Source: Zarea fungicola
Lineage: Eukaryota; Ascomycota; Sordariomycetes; Hypocreales; Cordycipitaceae
Direction of reading: 5' to 3'
DNA length: 64,000 nt
NCBI GenBank assembly: GCA_900169235.1
Contig: FWCC01000066.1
Span: forward strand, 228,013 to 292,012
In this document: positions 35,450 to 46,047 of the stretch, piece after piece
Layout: each line of letters opens with the position of its first letter
Position numbering within the stretch: position 1 is the stretch's first letter
Translations under genes and position numbers: made by a program
The notes under the pieces: generated by a model
Seen by the model: only the letters and a program-made list of their open reading frames with translations
Databases searched by the model: none
What the model was told of the DNA's origin: nothing

Positions 35450-37144
35450 CTTGGCGAATATATGAATGGAGATGTAAAGCAATCTGTATTAAAATGGACC
35501 AGTTACTTATATAGCAAATGTCACATGAAATGAATATTAAAGGCCATGGGAGCTTATGTGGAAGGGCTGATGAATTTATACATGCCTCATTAGCCAGAGC
35601 CGGTATGTCTGTGCCGCCTTCTCTACGTAGCTAGGTGGAATTCATTTTAATCCAAGCTTATAAGAATAGCAACACTTCAAAATACGAAGTCGGCGTCACT
35701 TCAAACATGAAAACCCCGGAACTAGCCGAACGTAAAAGTAGAAGGAGACTCATGAGCTCGATTCTTTTTGCAACTGAGTCGCGAGAACTTCGTTTATGTG
35801 GGCTTCTGTACTATTGATGCGTTCGGATTGGAGAGTGATAGGACTGGATTTGGATAGATTGAAGCTGGAGAGCCAGAGCCACACCAAATTAGGTACCCAC
35901 AATAAAATGATAACATATTTGTTTTAAACTATGGAGGTTACAGTTAGTGCTTCCCTCTCGCTTTTCTGTCAGCTGCTGTCAGGTTAGTGAAGTGGGTGGT
36001 CGCCGGTGGCGGACACCGTCCCCAGAATGTGTTAATGACTTAGGCTTTTAATTTTGTGGATTAAAACCGGAGGGTATAACGGTTCGGCCTATTCGGTACG
36101 CCACTCGGCATTGAGCCGCATTGCAGGGGTTTGAAAGCCGAATCGCAATGCACGCAGTCACTGCTACCAATTACCGCTCCCTGCTGCTAGGCGGTAGCAT
36201 ACTGAAACACATATGAACTTGAACTCTTCTGAGCAACGATAGAGAAGAAGAACAGCTACAGCTTTTTGCCAATGGTGCCGTCGTATTTCTGACAAACTAC
36301 AAGACAGACAAGTACTGGCCCAAATGTAATTCGCCCAGAGGTTACAGAGTATATTTAAGCACGTAGACGACCAACAGGGATCACGTGTAATTATCACGAT
36401 ATAGTAGGCTTAGCGGTGTTTCACTTCCTCCACAGTCATCATGACATAGTAAGCCTAGCGGGCGTTTCGTTTCGTACTGTAGCGCACTGCTGTGTTTGAT
36501 TATGATAATCTGATGGAGAAAACCCATCATTCTACACTGGCGTTTTTTAGTGCAAACTTTGTAGCGGGATCGCGGTAGCCCTGGTATCCCATCTACAAAT
36601 AACACTGCATGGTAGAGAGGGCCATCAGTTCTAATAGTCTGCCAGGAAGCTGCAGGTTAATGAGAGGGCAATATGGGATCTGGCCTTTTGCGTTACAGTA
36701 AGTACGTTCCATTATATGAAATCCGCCGAGATGCAGGCCTAAAATATTATCAACATGCCCAATGGCTGCATTGAAGCGCCAGCTTGCCTAATGCAGACTA
36801 GTATAGACGTTGGTAGAGAGGAGTCTTATCCGCGCCACCTGGAGACACGAGGATGATCATCCGAGGCATAACCTGGGAATGTGTTTGCATATTGCCACGA
36901 CTCGTATCACATAAAATTAGATATTGTGGCTACCTTGTTATTATCCTTTCCTCCGACCATGTCCTTCTTGCCGGCCGGATGTTCTTGTCGCAGAATGCTA
37001 GTGCTTACGTCGGTCACTGAAACTCAGCAATGGCAACATGAGTCGTGACATGGAAATCCAATCCCATTAGTTAAAAGCTACTCTAACCTTTCGTCCACTG
37101 CAATAGGGTGTGAATGGCCTTGTCAGTAACTCCCTGGTGAAATC
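35450..37144. other. Intergenic region, 1.7 kb
   Basis: Divergent space between a secreted-protein gene and the UstYa-like gene. An imperfect 37-bp direct repeat around 36395-36470 (ATAGTAGGCTTAGCGG and ATAGTAAGCCTAGCGGG) is the only structure seen. No gene accepted. Confidence 0.5.
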
Positions 37145-38191
37145 ATGCCCAAGCCGCACTATCGGCGGATTGAGGACTCCGATGTCTTCGATTCTGAAGA
37201 AAGCAGCACAATTCCATTGTGCGCAAAATGCCAATCCCGCCATTCTTCCCTCTCCGTCCTGTTACTTGCCCTTCCTTGGGTCCTGTTTATTGCAAGCACC
37301 ATACTGCTAGCCATCTCAAAGAATGCCTACGGCTGTAGTGACACTGCATTTGCTGCGCTAGATCTAGACCAAGGCAAGAAAGAGAGTACCCTCAATCGCA
37401 CACTTGATTACGGAGTTCTAACTCTTTGGGGAGAAAATAGATATAATACCAGCATTTACAAGGAAAAATATCGTTTTTCATGGATCTCCAGAGTTCTACC
37501 CTAATAGGACAGGCTATATACCCCCGCTGGCGATGGACTCTGAATGGCCTGAAAATACCAACTACTTTGCAGAACCAACTGAGGCAGTTGACGCAGCGTG
37601 GGATCGACTCCTAGGGAATGTAACCGTATCAATATCCTTAGACGAGGCACAACGTGCTTGGGGCGATGAATACCTAAAATACCGTGACTTTACGCAAGGC
37701 GGCTTCACAGCAGTGTACGTACATGGTGCGGGCCATTTTATTAAATATGCAACTAATATGGATGGGCAGCCCCGATATTATTCACACATTACACTGCCTT
37801 GTGAGCACTCCAATGCCTTGAACCTTGAGGGCAGCATCTTAACAACTCGCTAGGATACAATGCGGAGAGCCAGTTACCCCGAGCGATACACGCCGGCTCA
37901 CGGGCCAGAACATCTTGGTAGGCTTTTTGACAAGTTCTCTACTGTCATGAGAATAAAAGACTGATAATGGCCCGACCAACTATAGAACACTGCATGGACT
38001 ACCTGCGACAATCGATTCTATGCTACGGCAGTACGAAATTGATCCCGACAAGACAACGAGAGTCGTTGCACATACCGTACATTGATGCAAACCAGCTGCA
38101 TACTTGTAATGACTTTTCAGCTATTGCGCAGTGGATGACAGACCGGGCCCCCGGCGCGAAGTCGTATGAGCCTCGGCAAAAGTGGCAATGA
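37145..38191 (+). CDS. UstYa-like (DUF3328) protein, five exons
   Basis: Exons 37145-37385, 37441-37714, 37770-37800, 37854-37917, 37986-38191; 271 residues. An N-terminal cytosolic stretch is followed by one membrane helix (SVLLLALPWVLFIASTILLAI, about residues 36-56). The lumenal part contains NRTGYIPPL, SEWPENTNYFAEPTEAVDAAWDRLLG, then the two histidine motifs of the family, HTLHCLDTMRR and HLEHCMDYLRQSILCYG, each HxxHC. Three of the introns fall around these motifs and are needed to assemble them. The first junction (donor GTACCC, branch CTAAC, acceptor ATAG) is the weakest; without it the frame breaks. UstYa homologues act as copper-type oxidases in cyclising ribosomal peptides (ustiloxin, asperipin) and other metabolites. 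No precursor peptide with repeated cores and KR sites is visible nearby. Confidence 0.78.
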
Positions 38192-39201
38192 TATTTAGAC
38201 CATGCTACATTTGGCAATGCAAGCTGCTGATTTGCTTGGCGCCGCTGTCGGAACTCACGATTGCAACAGCTGGTCAGGCCTCAAACTATTATTATTGCAA
38301 CATGGCCCATTGCGTGCTAGAGTTTGATGACGTCTGCAGCGACTAGATTAGCAACTGAGAGGAAATGGTACATTTTTTTTTTCCAGGCATACCTCCCAAT
38401 TCAGAGAATCACAAGCTTTTAGAGGCTAACAATCTATATCAAGGTTCATAGTGCTGTCTGCCTTTATTGCTTCTAGTATTCTTTACTATGAGCTTTATTG
38501 TTGATACCTTGCCTTACATAGGCGGCATAGTTATAACTTATGTCAATATTTACGCCCGCCGTCTATGGTAAGCAGCTCATCTAGTGAGCAGTGTGCTGCG
38601 AGAGTGGCTGAGAATTGAGACAACTGTAGGGGTGTCCCTTATTATGCTCCTTGATTGTGACGTGTAATTAATATTGGACTCTCAAACACGGACTGTTCTT
38701 GGGGAGATTCCTTCGCTCTGTCTTTCAGCTGTCGCAGACGGCCACGTTCAAGGCCACCTTGGGCGGCCTATTCTGCCCCTATTCTGCCCAAGTCATCACA
38801 ACTGCTATGAGCAGAACAGTCGCGCAAAATTATCACGATGCAGAAAAAAAATGTTGGAAAGCGCATATGCACCAAAAAAATTATATCAGCAGTTGATATG
38901 TATTTTTTCTTATTTCTAAAGCAACTGTGCCGTGAGCCTTCAACTCTTCAGCGCTGCATTCACCCGCGGTTTTCTGTAAGCGCCGTGGCTTCAGGTGTAA
39001 GTTACAGATGAAGGCGACGGGGGAACCCCTCATCCCGAGTCAAGTCGGTGCTATGTTCAGAAGTGATTTAATTTTGGATTCTTCAACAGTACTTGTCACA
39101 ATCTATCCTGGAAAAGCAGCATTCATTCAGCGCCATCACCGCGTAACCTCACTTCTACCTGGACTGACGTCCGCGTGCATTTCGCTGGCCCCGACTGCAT
39201 C
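38192..39201. other. Intergenic region, 1.0 kb
   Basis: Holds the second copy of dispersed repeat family 1 and presumably the dynamin-like gene promoter. No gene seen. Confidence 0.5.
38605..38755 (+). repeat. Dispersed repeat family 1, copy B
   Basis: Same orientation as copy A 5.4 kb upstream; the best-conserved part is 38690-38755 (GGACTGTTCTTGGGG..., CAGCTGTCGCAGACGGCCACG). Confidence 0.75.
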
Positions 39202-42119
39202 ATGGCACAAGTCTCTGTGTTTGAGCAGCTCCGCTCCGCGGAAACAAATAGACTTCATGACCTCCATGATGAGATATGTCGCATGGGAATTGAGACCGCT
39301 ACCGATTTCCCACAGATTGTCGCTTTCGGTCTCCAAAACGCAGGCAAATCCTCTGTCCTTGAGGCCATCACGCAAATTCATTTTCCTGTGGATGCGGAGA
39401 CATGCACCCGTTTTGCCACTGAAATAATCTTGAGCCGCGGCCCGGAGCGTCGCGTCAAAGTCAGTGTCATCTTTGCTTCAGCGACGCGGCCAGCCAAGAT
39501 AATGCCCTACACAAGTTTCAAGAAGCAGGATCTTCCTGAGATAATTGAAGAGGCCAAAGAGATTATGCGTATCTCGGATCCAAGCTCAAAGCTCTCAAAT
39601 GATGTCCTCCGAGTCGAGATTGAAGGGCCGACCCTTCGACCCTTGCGGCTTGTCGACCTGCCCGGTCTGTTCTTAGCTGGGGTCGCAACACAGCCACAAC
39701 GCAACAAATGGGTGGTGAATAAGATCATTCAAGACTACCTGACCCGGCAAAACAGTATTATTTTACTTGTGGTAGCGGCCAATCATTGTTATGAAGAGCA
39801 GGCAGCGCTCCACAGGTTGAAGACTTATGACCCCGAGGGCGGGCGCACCATTGGTGTAATCACGCATCCCGATCACGTCGCTGCTGAAGATAAAGATCGG
39901 TACATCAGCATGGCGCAAAATGAACAATGCTTTCATAAATTGAAGCTTGGCTGGCACGTTTTGAAAAATAAAGCAGATGGTGATGGGACGAAAAGAACTG
40001 CCTCTTCGCGGCGGGATGAGATCGAATCAAAGTTCTTGGAACGGTCGGAATGGTCTGTCGTCCCGGAAAGTAACAGAGGAGTTGCTATGCTGCGACAGAA
40101 AATTAAAAATGCACTCTATCAGCAGACCCAGAAGAGCATGCAGGCCATGGTTGCGGACTTGGAGTTAAACTTGCTTGCACGGGAGCGGGAACTGGTCGAC
40201 CTCGGACCAGCACGACCAAACCCGCAAGATATGCGCTCATACCTAGTTTTGAAGGCGTCTGAGTTCCAAATACTGAGCCGTGACGCAATCTTGGGGCACT
40301 ACACAGGGCTCTTTTTTCGGGATCGGGGCGATGAGGCAAGGCTGCGAGCGCAACTGCAGCGCTACAATGCCGCATTTGACTACGTTTTCAAAGAAAAGGG
40401 CGCAACACATACCATTGTTGAGCATAATATTTTTTTTCGCAGCTCGCCGTGGGTACCGAGCCAATTTAGAGATCTTCTTGAAACGGACCCCTATTGCGTT
40501 GAAGCGCCACAGACCATTGGCCGCGACAAGCTCTCTGCTCGGCTGAGCGAAAAGGCTGCAGCATATCGTGGACTGGAGCTTCCAGGAGGCGTGTCTGAAT
40601 GTCTGGCTCTCGAGCTATTCATGGAGGCATCAGCAAAGTGGAAGGATATTGCACGGCGCCACGCGTTCTTGGCGCTGTACAAATGCAGGGATTTTATCTG
40701 CCTGTTGCTTGAGTATCTCACAGGGCCAGCTTTGGAAGGCAGCACTACAGATGCTATTCTTCGCATCATTGTCGATCCATTCCTGGAGGAGTGTGAAATT
40801 CTGCTTGCTGACAAGATTGCCGAACTGGTAGAGCCGTACGAGGAAGGGTACGCTATTCCAGCCGGGGATGAATTTCTTGATTCCGTGTTGCAAAAGAAGA
40901 AAGACGTTCAAAAGCGCAAAAGTTCTACAGAAGCCTCAACTGCATTTGAAAAGGGAACACAATTTAAGAAGAAGGATACCCCCTCCGCAGGTTTAAACTC
41001 CAATGCCGGATTTGATCCGAACCACGTCATTGCAAAGATGGAAACGCACTATGAGGTACAAAAAGCTGCCCCATGAATGAAATTGAAACACGGTGAAGCA
41101 ATCACGATACTAACAAGGGACAGATGTCGCGCCGCACATTCACCGACAATGTAATCAACCTGGCCCTGGAGCGTTGCCTGGTTCGCCGCATCCCCGGCAT
41201 GTTTACACCCGCAGCGGTGAGCGACATGACTGATACTGAGGTCATTGCTCTTGCCTTGGATTCAGTGGGGACACAAAGGCGAAGGGAAGACATCAAAAAA
41301 GAGATTGGGGTCTTTGAAGAGGCAGTCAAACTCTGCCGCAAGTATCGGTTCGGGAAACCAAGCTGTGAGTGAACCTGCCTTTCTACGGCCCAAACAACAC
41401 ACTCCATTGTTTAAATCGTTGTGAATACTAACAGCAAGTAACCAGTGGCGGTACCCAGACAGAAGCAAGGAGGAAAAGCTCTCAGCATGTCTCAGGGTAG
41501 TCAGACAGGCCCGGCATCGCTGTCACCATCGACGAAGCCTGCGTCTTTATCCTCGTCCGACAAAGATGCTTCCCGTCCTCTCCAGAAGCACAGTAAGGAC
41601 AGTAATGACAGCAAGGAATGCAGCAAGACTGAAAGCAACAAGACTGAAAGCAACAAGACTGAAAGCAACAAGACTGAAAGTAATAACATCGAGCGCACCA
41701 GCAGCGACAGCAGTCACAGCGACAGAAACAGCAGTGAAACCGTCGCAAAGGAGACTGTGGCACCAGGTGAAGATCTTTCCGTGATAGCTTGTGAAAGCAA
41801 TGCTCCCAAGATGACAAAATCATCCACTGGAGCCGCTGATGGCAAGGCGGAATCCTCTCCTCGGGCAGCGAAACCCGATGACAAAAAAACATCAAAGTCT
41901 ATCTTCAGCACGTATGATCCTAATCTCTTTAAAGGCTCGCCAAGGAGTGACAAAAACCCATTTTATTTCAACCGCAAGCCAGAGTCGAATTCCGCAAAAC
42001 CCAGGCCTACGATGAAGCCAGTGTCGAGGATCAAGAAGCCCCGGCCAACAAGTGAGCCAGACGATGACACACCTGATGATGACACCCCAGATGACACCCC
42101 AGACGGAAATGCATTATAG
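39202..42119 (+). CDS. Dynamin/Mx-like large GTPase with disordered tail
   Basis: Exons 39202-41055, 41124-41364, 41446-42119; 922 residues. Start MAQVSVFEQLRSAETN. G domain: P-loop GLQNAGKSS (residues 43-51), G2 threonine in TCTRFATEI, G3 DLPG (152-155). The G4 motif, normally TKPD in dynamins, reads THPD (221-224). A middle/stalk region follows; exon 2 encodes the GTPase effector domain (MSRRTFTDNVINLALERCLV...LCRKYRFGKPS). No PH domain is seen. The last 220 residues are Ser/Thr/Lys-rich, contain KTESN repeats and end with DDDTPDDDTPDDTPD. Both introns have clear signals (GTACAA...TACTAAC...CAG; GTGAGT...TACTAAC...CAG). Probably remodels an internal membrane; many fungal genomes have such accessory dynamins of unknown role. 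Confidence 0.88.
41625..41684 (+). repeat. 15-bp in-frame repeat (KTESN) in the dynamin-like tail
   Basis: Four consecutive units of AAGACTGAAAGCAAC encode Lys-Thr-Glu-Ser-Asn; the last unit has one change. Confidence 0.9.
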
Positions 42120-42717
42120 GGATCAATTGCCGACTAGCTCAGTCTTTTCCTTTGATTTTATTTTATTTTATTGAGAACTTAGCCTTCATTATCTTGTTCC
42201 TGTGGTTTCCGAGTTCCTCATAACAGAACCATATGTACGTTCCATAACTTCCGCTAGGCTGTGAAGCAGGAATCCCAAGACCTCCAAAATAGTCCAAAAA
42301 CGATGAAAAAGAAAAAAAACGTACAGCACCCGGTGTTCGCTGGTCGTCACCGACCCAACTACTAATCTGGCGCTCAAGTGGTTATCGCTCGGAGATCGGA
42401 CGGGATCCAGATTATTCACTCGGCTATGGCCGTACATGCTAATGGAAGGAAGCAATTTAACTCATAAACCTATGAGGGGAAATCTGCAGCTTCATTGCGT
42501 GGCTAATATGAGCCTACACCAGGATGTTAAATAGTTTGTCAATCTGTCTTATCGCCATGGTGCAGGAAAAAAGATAAAAGAAATGCCAGTCTGTATTTTC
42601 AACATTGTACTCAAAATCACACAGCTACCAATATGTTACCTACAAAAAAACACAAAAACTCCAATGCCTATGCCAAAACAACTATGATAATAATGTGCCA
42701 GTTCACGTCGTACGCGA
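42120..42717. other. Intergenic region between convergent genes, 0.6 kb
   Basis: 3' flanks of the dynamin-like and RTT109 genes; nothing else seen. Confidence 0.5.
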
Positions 42718-44340
42718 CTACGCTTTTTCCTTCTTCCGCACCAATCCTGCGGAGAGCACAGTGACGCCTGCCTCCCCGACCGCTTCATCAGCCTTGGACT
42801 TTTTCCTGACAAGTCCTCCGCCGAGGACATTGACAGATGCATCCGGCTCGGCGGCGCTGGTGCCGCTCCTCTTTCTCTTGACCAGGCCGGACAGATTATT
42901 CACCACACTGGCAGGCTCCTGTCCATTCCCAACAGCAGCTGTTGCTGTTTCAGGCACCGACAGGTTCCCCGTCACGTCATAACCCCAGGCACTGCTCCCC
43001 ATGCCCACCTCGGCCACCCACCGCCGCGTGCTGCCCGCAGCCTTGTCGAGCGTCGCAAAGTCGAGGTGCAGCAGCAGCTCCACGATGCGCTTGTAGTAGC
43101 TCTCGCTGACGATGCGCTCGCCGCGACCAGCCGCGGGCCAGACATAGTACGGCGTGGAGGCGGGTCGCTCAAGGAGGTAGTTTTTCTGCTCCGTCTTGAT
43201 GCGTGGCTGGCGGGGGACAATGATGCCTCGCAGCTTCTTCTTTGACTTCTCCTTCTTGCTGGATTTGTTCTTTATCGACCTTTTCCTGTTCTTTTCACGT
43301 TTCTCTGCTGTTGTTCCCTGCGACGTGGTGGCGGTTTTATCGTTTGCTACTGCTGCTGATACCGGTACACTGTCGGCCTCGTCGTCGTCAAACACCACCC
43401 ATATAAAGCCCGTCATGCGCCCGCTCGAACACTCCTGCCGAAACGCCATCATCTCCCAAAAAACATCCAGCGTCTTGACGCTCTTCCAGCGGCCCGCATC
43501 GCGCATCGCGCCTGAGCTCGCGGCCTCCTCGTCCAGCTCGTCCCGGAACCGCGACTTGGGGTCGTCGGGGTACCGCGGGATCAGACAGCGCGGCGGGACC
43601 GACTCGAGTTCCCTCGTGTAGTGCGAGATGCGTTCCAGAGGGTGCGTAAACGACCACGAGGACAGCTGCTGGCGCGGACAAAACGCGCGCATCTCGTACT
43701 CGTCCAGCCCCGGCACGACAAGGTACCCGTTCACGCTGCGCCAAGGTGGCAATACGTCCCCTTGTGGTGGCGACTCTAGCAGGGGGCTGAGGACGCGGCA
43801 CCACCACCTGACGAGGCCGCGGTCGTCCAGGACGTGCTTGCCTTTGTTCTCGACACTGCCCGGGAAGAGGTACTGGGATTGGGCGCGGGCAAAGAGGCTG
43901 ACGATGAATTGCTTGTCCTTGCGCCGGCGCTGGGCGACGAGGTGGGATATAAAGGCGCCGCATACCTCGCGAATCGGGCTGGGTGTGCCTTTGGGGAGGT
44001 TGAGCAGGTGTAGGTAGCCGGTGGAATCGGCCTTGGAGACGAAGAGTGTCGTGGTGTGGGCCGTTGAGTACAGTAGGACCTCCATGCCCATCACCATGAC
44101 ATTCTTCTGCTTCTCATCTGGTGCCACCTGGCTCTCATTGTCGGGAACTTTGATGGATACAGCCAGGAAGTGGCTTTCGCAAAAGGTCCGGTCGGGTCGT
44201 TGGTTGGGCGGCGCGGCGTACAGTGGCTCGCTCTTGGTGGGTGGTGTCGAGATGTGGAAGATGCCGAATTGTCGACCTTGTGGTAGTAAAGGTTCTAATC
44301 CCGCCCGAAGACCATTATCTGGCGAGGTGCTAGACGCCAT
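42718..44340 (-). CDS. RTT109: Rtt109-type histone acetyltransferase (KAT11)
   Basis: Single exon, 540 residues from ATG at 44340 (MASSTSPDNGLRAGLEPLLP); the frame reaches further only through a TTG. Rtt109 acetylates newly made histone H3 (Lys56, and Lys9/27 with Vps75/Asf1) and supports replication-coupled nucleosome assembly and genome stability. Recognised by FGIFHISTPPTKSEPLY, RWWCRVLSPLL, GYLVVPGLDEYEMRAF, PPRCLIPRYPDDPKSRF and KTLDVFWEMMAFRQECSSGRMTGFIWVVF, the core blocks of the fungal family. A Lys-rich insert (KREKNRKRSIKNKSSKKEKSKKK) and three LVRKK/LVKRK repeats near the C-terminus are probably nuclear-localisation and histone/chaperone-binding segments. It shares a 447-bp divergent promoter with the mL57 gene. 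Confidence 0.9.
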   Translation of the reverse strand: MASSTSPDNGLRAGLEPLLPQGRQFGIFHISTPPTKSEPLYAAPPNQRPDRTFCESHFLAVSIKVPDNESQVAPDEKQKNVMVMGMEVLLYSTAHTTTLFVSKADSTGYLHLLNLPKGTPSPIREVCGAFISHLVAQRRRKDKQFIVSLFARAQSQYLFPGSVENKGKHVLDDRGLVRWWCRVLSPLLESPPQGDVLPPWRSVNGYLVVPGLDEYEMRAFCPRQQLSSWSFTHPLERISHYTRELESVPPRCLIPRYPDDPKSRFRDELDEEAASSGAMRDAGRWKSVKTLDVFWEMMAFRQECSSGRMTGFIWVVFDDDEADSVPVSAAVANDKTATTSQGTTAEKREKNRKRSIKNKSSKKEKSKKKLRGIIVPRQPRIKTEQKNYLLERPASTPYYVWPAAGRGERIVSESYYKRIVELLLHLDFATLDKAAGSTRRWVAEVGMGSSAWGYDVTGNLSVPETATAAVGNGQEPASVVNNLSGLVKRKRSGTSAAEPDASVNVLGGGLVRKKSKADEAVGEAGVTVLSAGLVRKKEKA

Positions 44341-44787
44341 GATTATGTCCAACAAAGGGGTTCCTTTTTTTTTTCCGGTTTTGAGAAGCAAGATAAATAC
44401 GGCGAAGGAGCAAGGGCGCGCTGGGAGACGCGTTTCAATTAAAGATGCGGCGCGACGTCACTGGAGCTGTGGCGTAACTCGCCGCAACAATGAAGAGACG
44501 ACTACAGCAGCACTAATCAATGAGATTGGCAGATTCTAACTTGATTTAAAAAATTAAATATAATTATAATTAACTGTCCTCTTTTAAATATTTCAAGATT
44601 TCATACCTTTGCCAGCGTGAGTTGCTGCTAATTGGAGGATCGGCCGCCACACGCGCCACACCTTCCCAGTTCGGTCACGTGCACAAAATTCATCGGCCAG
44701 AAAGTTGCGACTTGCGAAAGCTTCATGGACAGATCGACAGGGAAGGTCTCGGGATAGGATTTAAAAAAACCACCACACAACACAACA
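44341..44787. promoter_or_regulatory. Divergent promoter region RTT109 / mL57
   Basis: 447 bp between two outward-facing start codons. No TATA-like element stands out near the mL57 start; CACACAACACAACA precedes its ATG. No further structure seen. Confidence 0.45.
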
Positions 44788-45683
44788 ATGGCGCTGCAAT
44801 CGTGCCGCACAAGCTTATTACGCAGCCGGCATGCCGCGCGCACACTGATTCCCTGCGCGCGCTCCTACGCCACGGCGACCCCCGAATCGTTCAAAATTTC
44901 CGAGTCAGCCAAGGAGACGACAACGACAGCGGCAGCGTCGACGCCGCGATGGAGCCAGACGCCCGCGGGCATGAAGGCAGGGCTGCAGATGGATTTCGCC
45001 AAGAACCCCAAGAACAAGGTGTGGGTGGTGAACAATGATCCTGCGCGCCTGGATCAAATGTACGAGACGCTGCTTGGCCAAGGGGGTAGCAAGATGCTGC
45101 CCGAGGAGCTCAAGTGGCTGGCCGTCACGCACAAGAGCTTTGATCAGGGGCGTAGAGGGTTTAATGATCGTCTGGCGATGTTGGGTATGTTAAAAAACAA
45201 TACAATTTGAAGACAATGGCTAACCTGGGATGGTAATAGGTCGCATGACGGTCAACATGGAGGCCGTCAAGGAAATCGTCAGCAAGCCAGCCGATCCCCG
45301 CGCAAAAGAGGTCGACGAGTTTGACAGAGAGCCGTTTGAGCACCCGAAGCTCGCGCCGGTGGACAACCTAAACGTCCAGGACCCCCGCGACATTGTTGGC
45401 AAGGACAAGCTGTCGGCGCTGGCAAGCTCTGTCGGCATGGCGGACGTGTTGAGATGGAAGCCTCGTCTGGTATGTTGCTGCCCCAAGATGAATAATTATC
45501 CTTTTTTCTTTTTAACAGTGGCTAACCTATTGGCAGCCCGACCGCTTGGAGGCTAGTGGTGTCGAGGTTGTCCTGACTGGTGCCATCATGGCCATTGTGG
45601 GCGCCATATCACTGCAGCACGGCGGCGCCGTCGCAAGCCAGGTCGTGCGCGACCGCATTCTGGCACGAATTCCCCAAAACTAA
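44788..45683 (+). CDS. MRPL15: Mitochondrial ribosomal large-subunit protein mL57 (Mrpl15-like, RNase III fold)
   Basis: Exons 44788-45184, 45240-45469, 45537-45683; 257 residues. The N-terminus (MALQSCRTSLLRSRHAARTLIPCARSYATATPE) is a basic mitochondrial presequence ending in the RSYAT type cleavage region. LPEELKWLAVTHKSFDQGRRGFNDRLAMLGR is the RNase III-like helix block of this ribosomal protein, which has lost catalytic function in the family. The end GAIMAIVGAISLQHGGAVASQVVRDRILARI is helical. Introns have GTATGT donors and TAG/CAG acceptors; in intron 2 an earlier AG (about 45519) is possible but the chosen one keeps frame without extra residues. Confidence 0.85.
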
Positions 45684-46047
45684 TGGCATCATCCGAAGCA
45701 TGTGGCAGTGGCAGAAATGCGCTGTCTGTACTCATACCCATCATACACTGTACTATTTAGACGGCGGCTTGTATAAAAGACCTTACTACAGAATTTGATA
45801 ATTTTGTTGAAATGCGATGTTACATGTGATGTCAAGAGGTGTTCCATGATTAACTAGTATGATTATCTGATGTGTAAAATGGCAGACGCAGACGCTATTA
45901 GTAGATGAGATGTAGACGAGTGCTCGCAAGCAAAACCTGAATGATTGGTTTCCAAACTGATTAATTACTCCAAAATGCAAAACACAAACAGGAAAAAATA
46001 GCAACATGCAAAAATAAAGCACCCATGTTCAAAATTTAGTCATCTTC
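45684..46047. other. Intergenic region, 0.36 kb
   Basis: Between convergent 3' ends; AT-rich, nothing seen. Confidence 0.5.

Noticed and set aside
36060..36160. tRNA-like TTTGAAAGCC/GGTTCGG signals
   Set aside because: No cloverleaf can be drawn; acceptor and anticodon stems are missing.
37386..37500. Apparent frameshift in a T run of the UstYa-like gene (about 37465)
   Set aside because: An intron with a CTAAC branch (37386-37440) restores the frame, so a mutation is not needed, although the donor GTACCC is weak.
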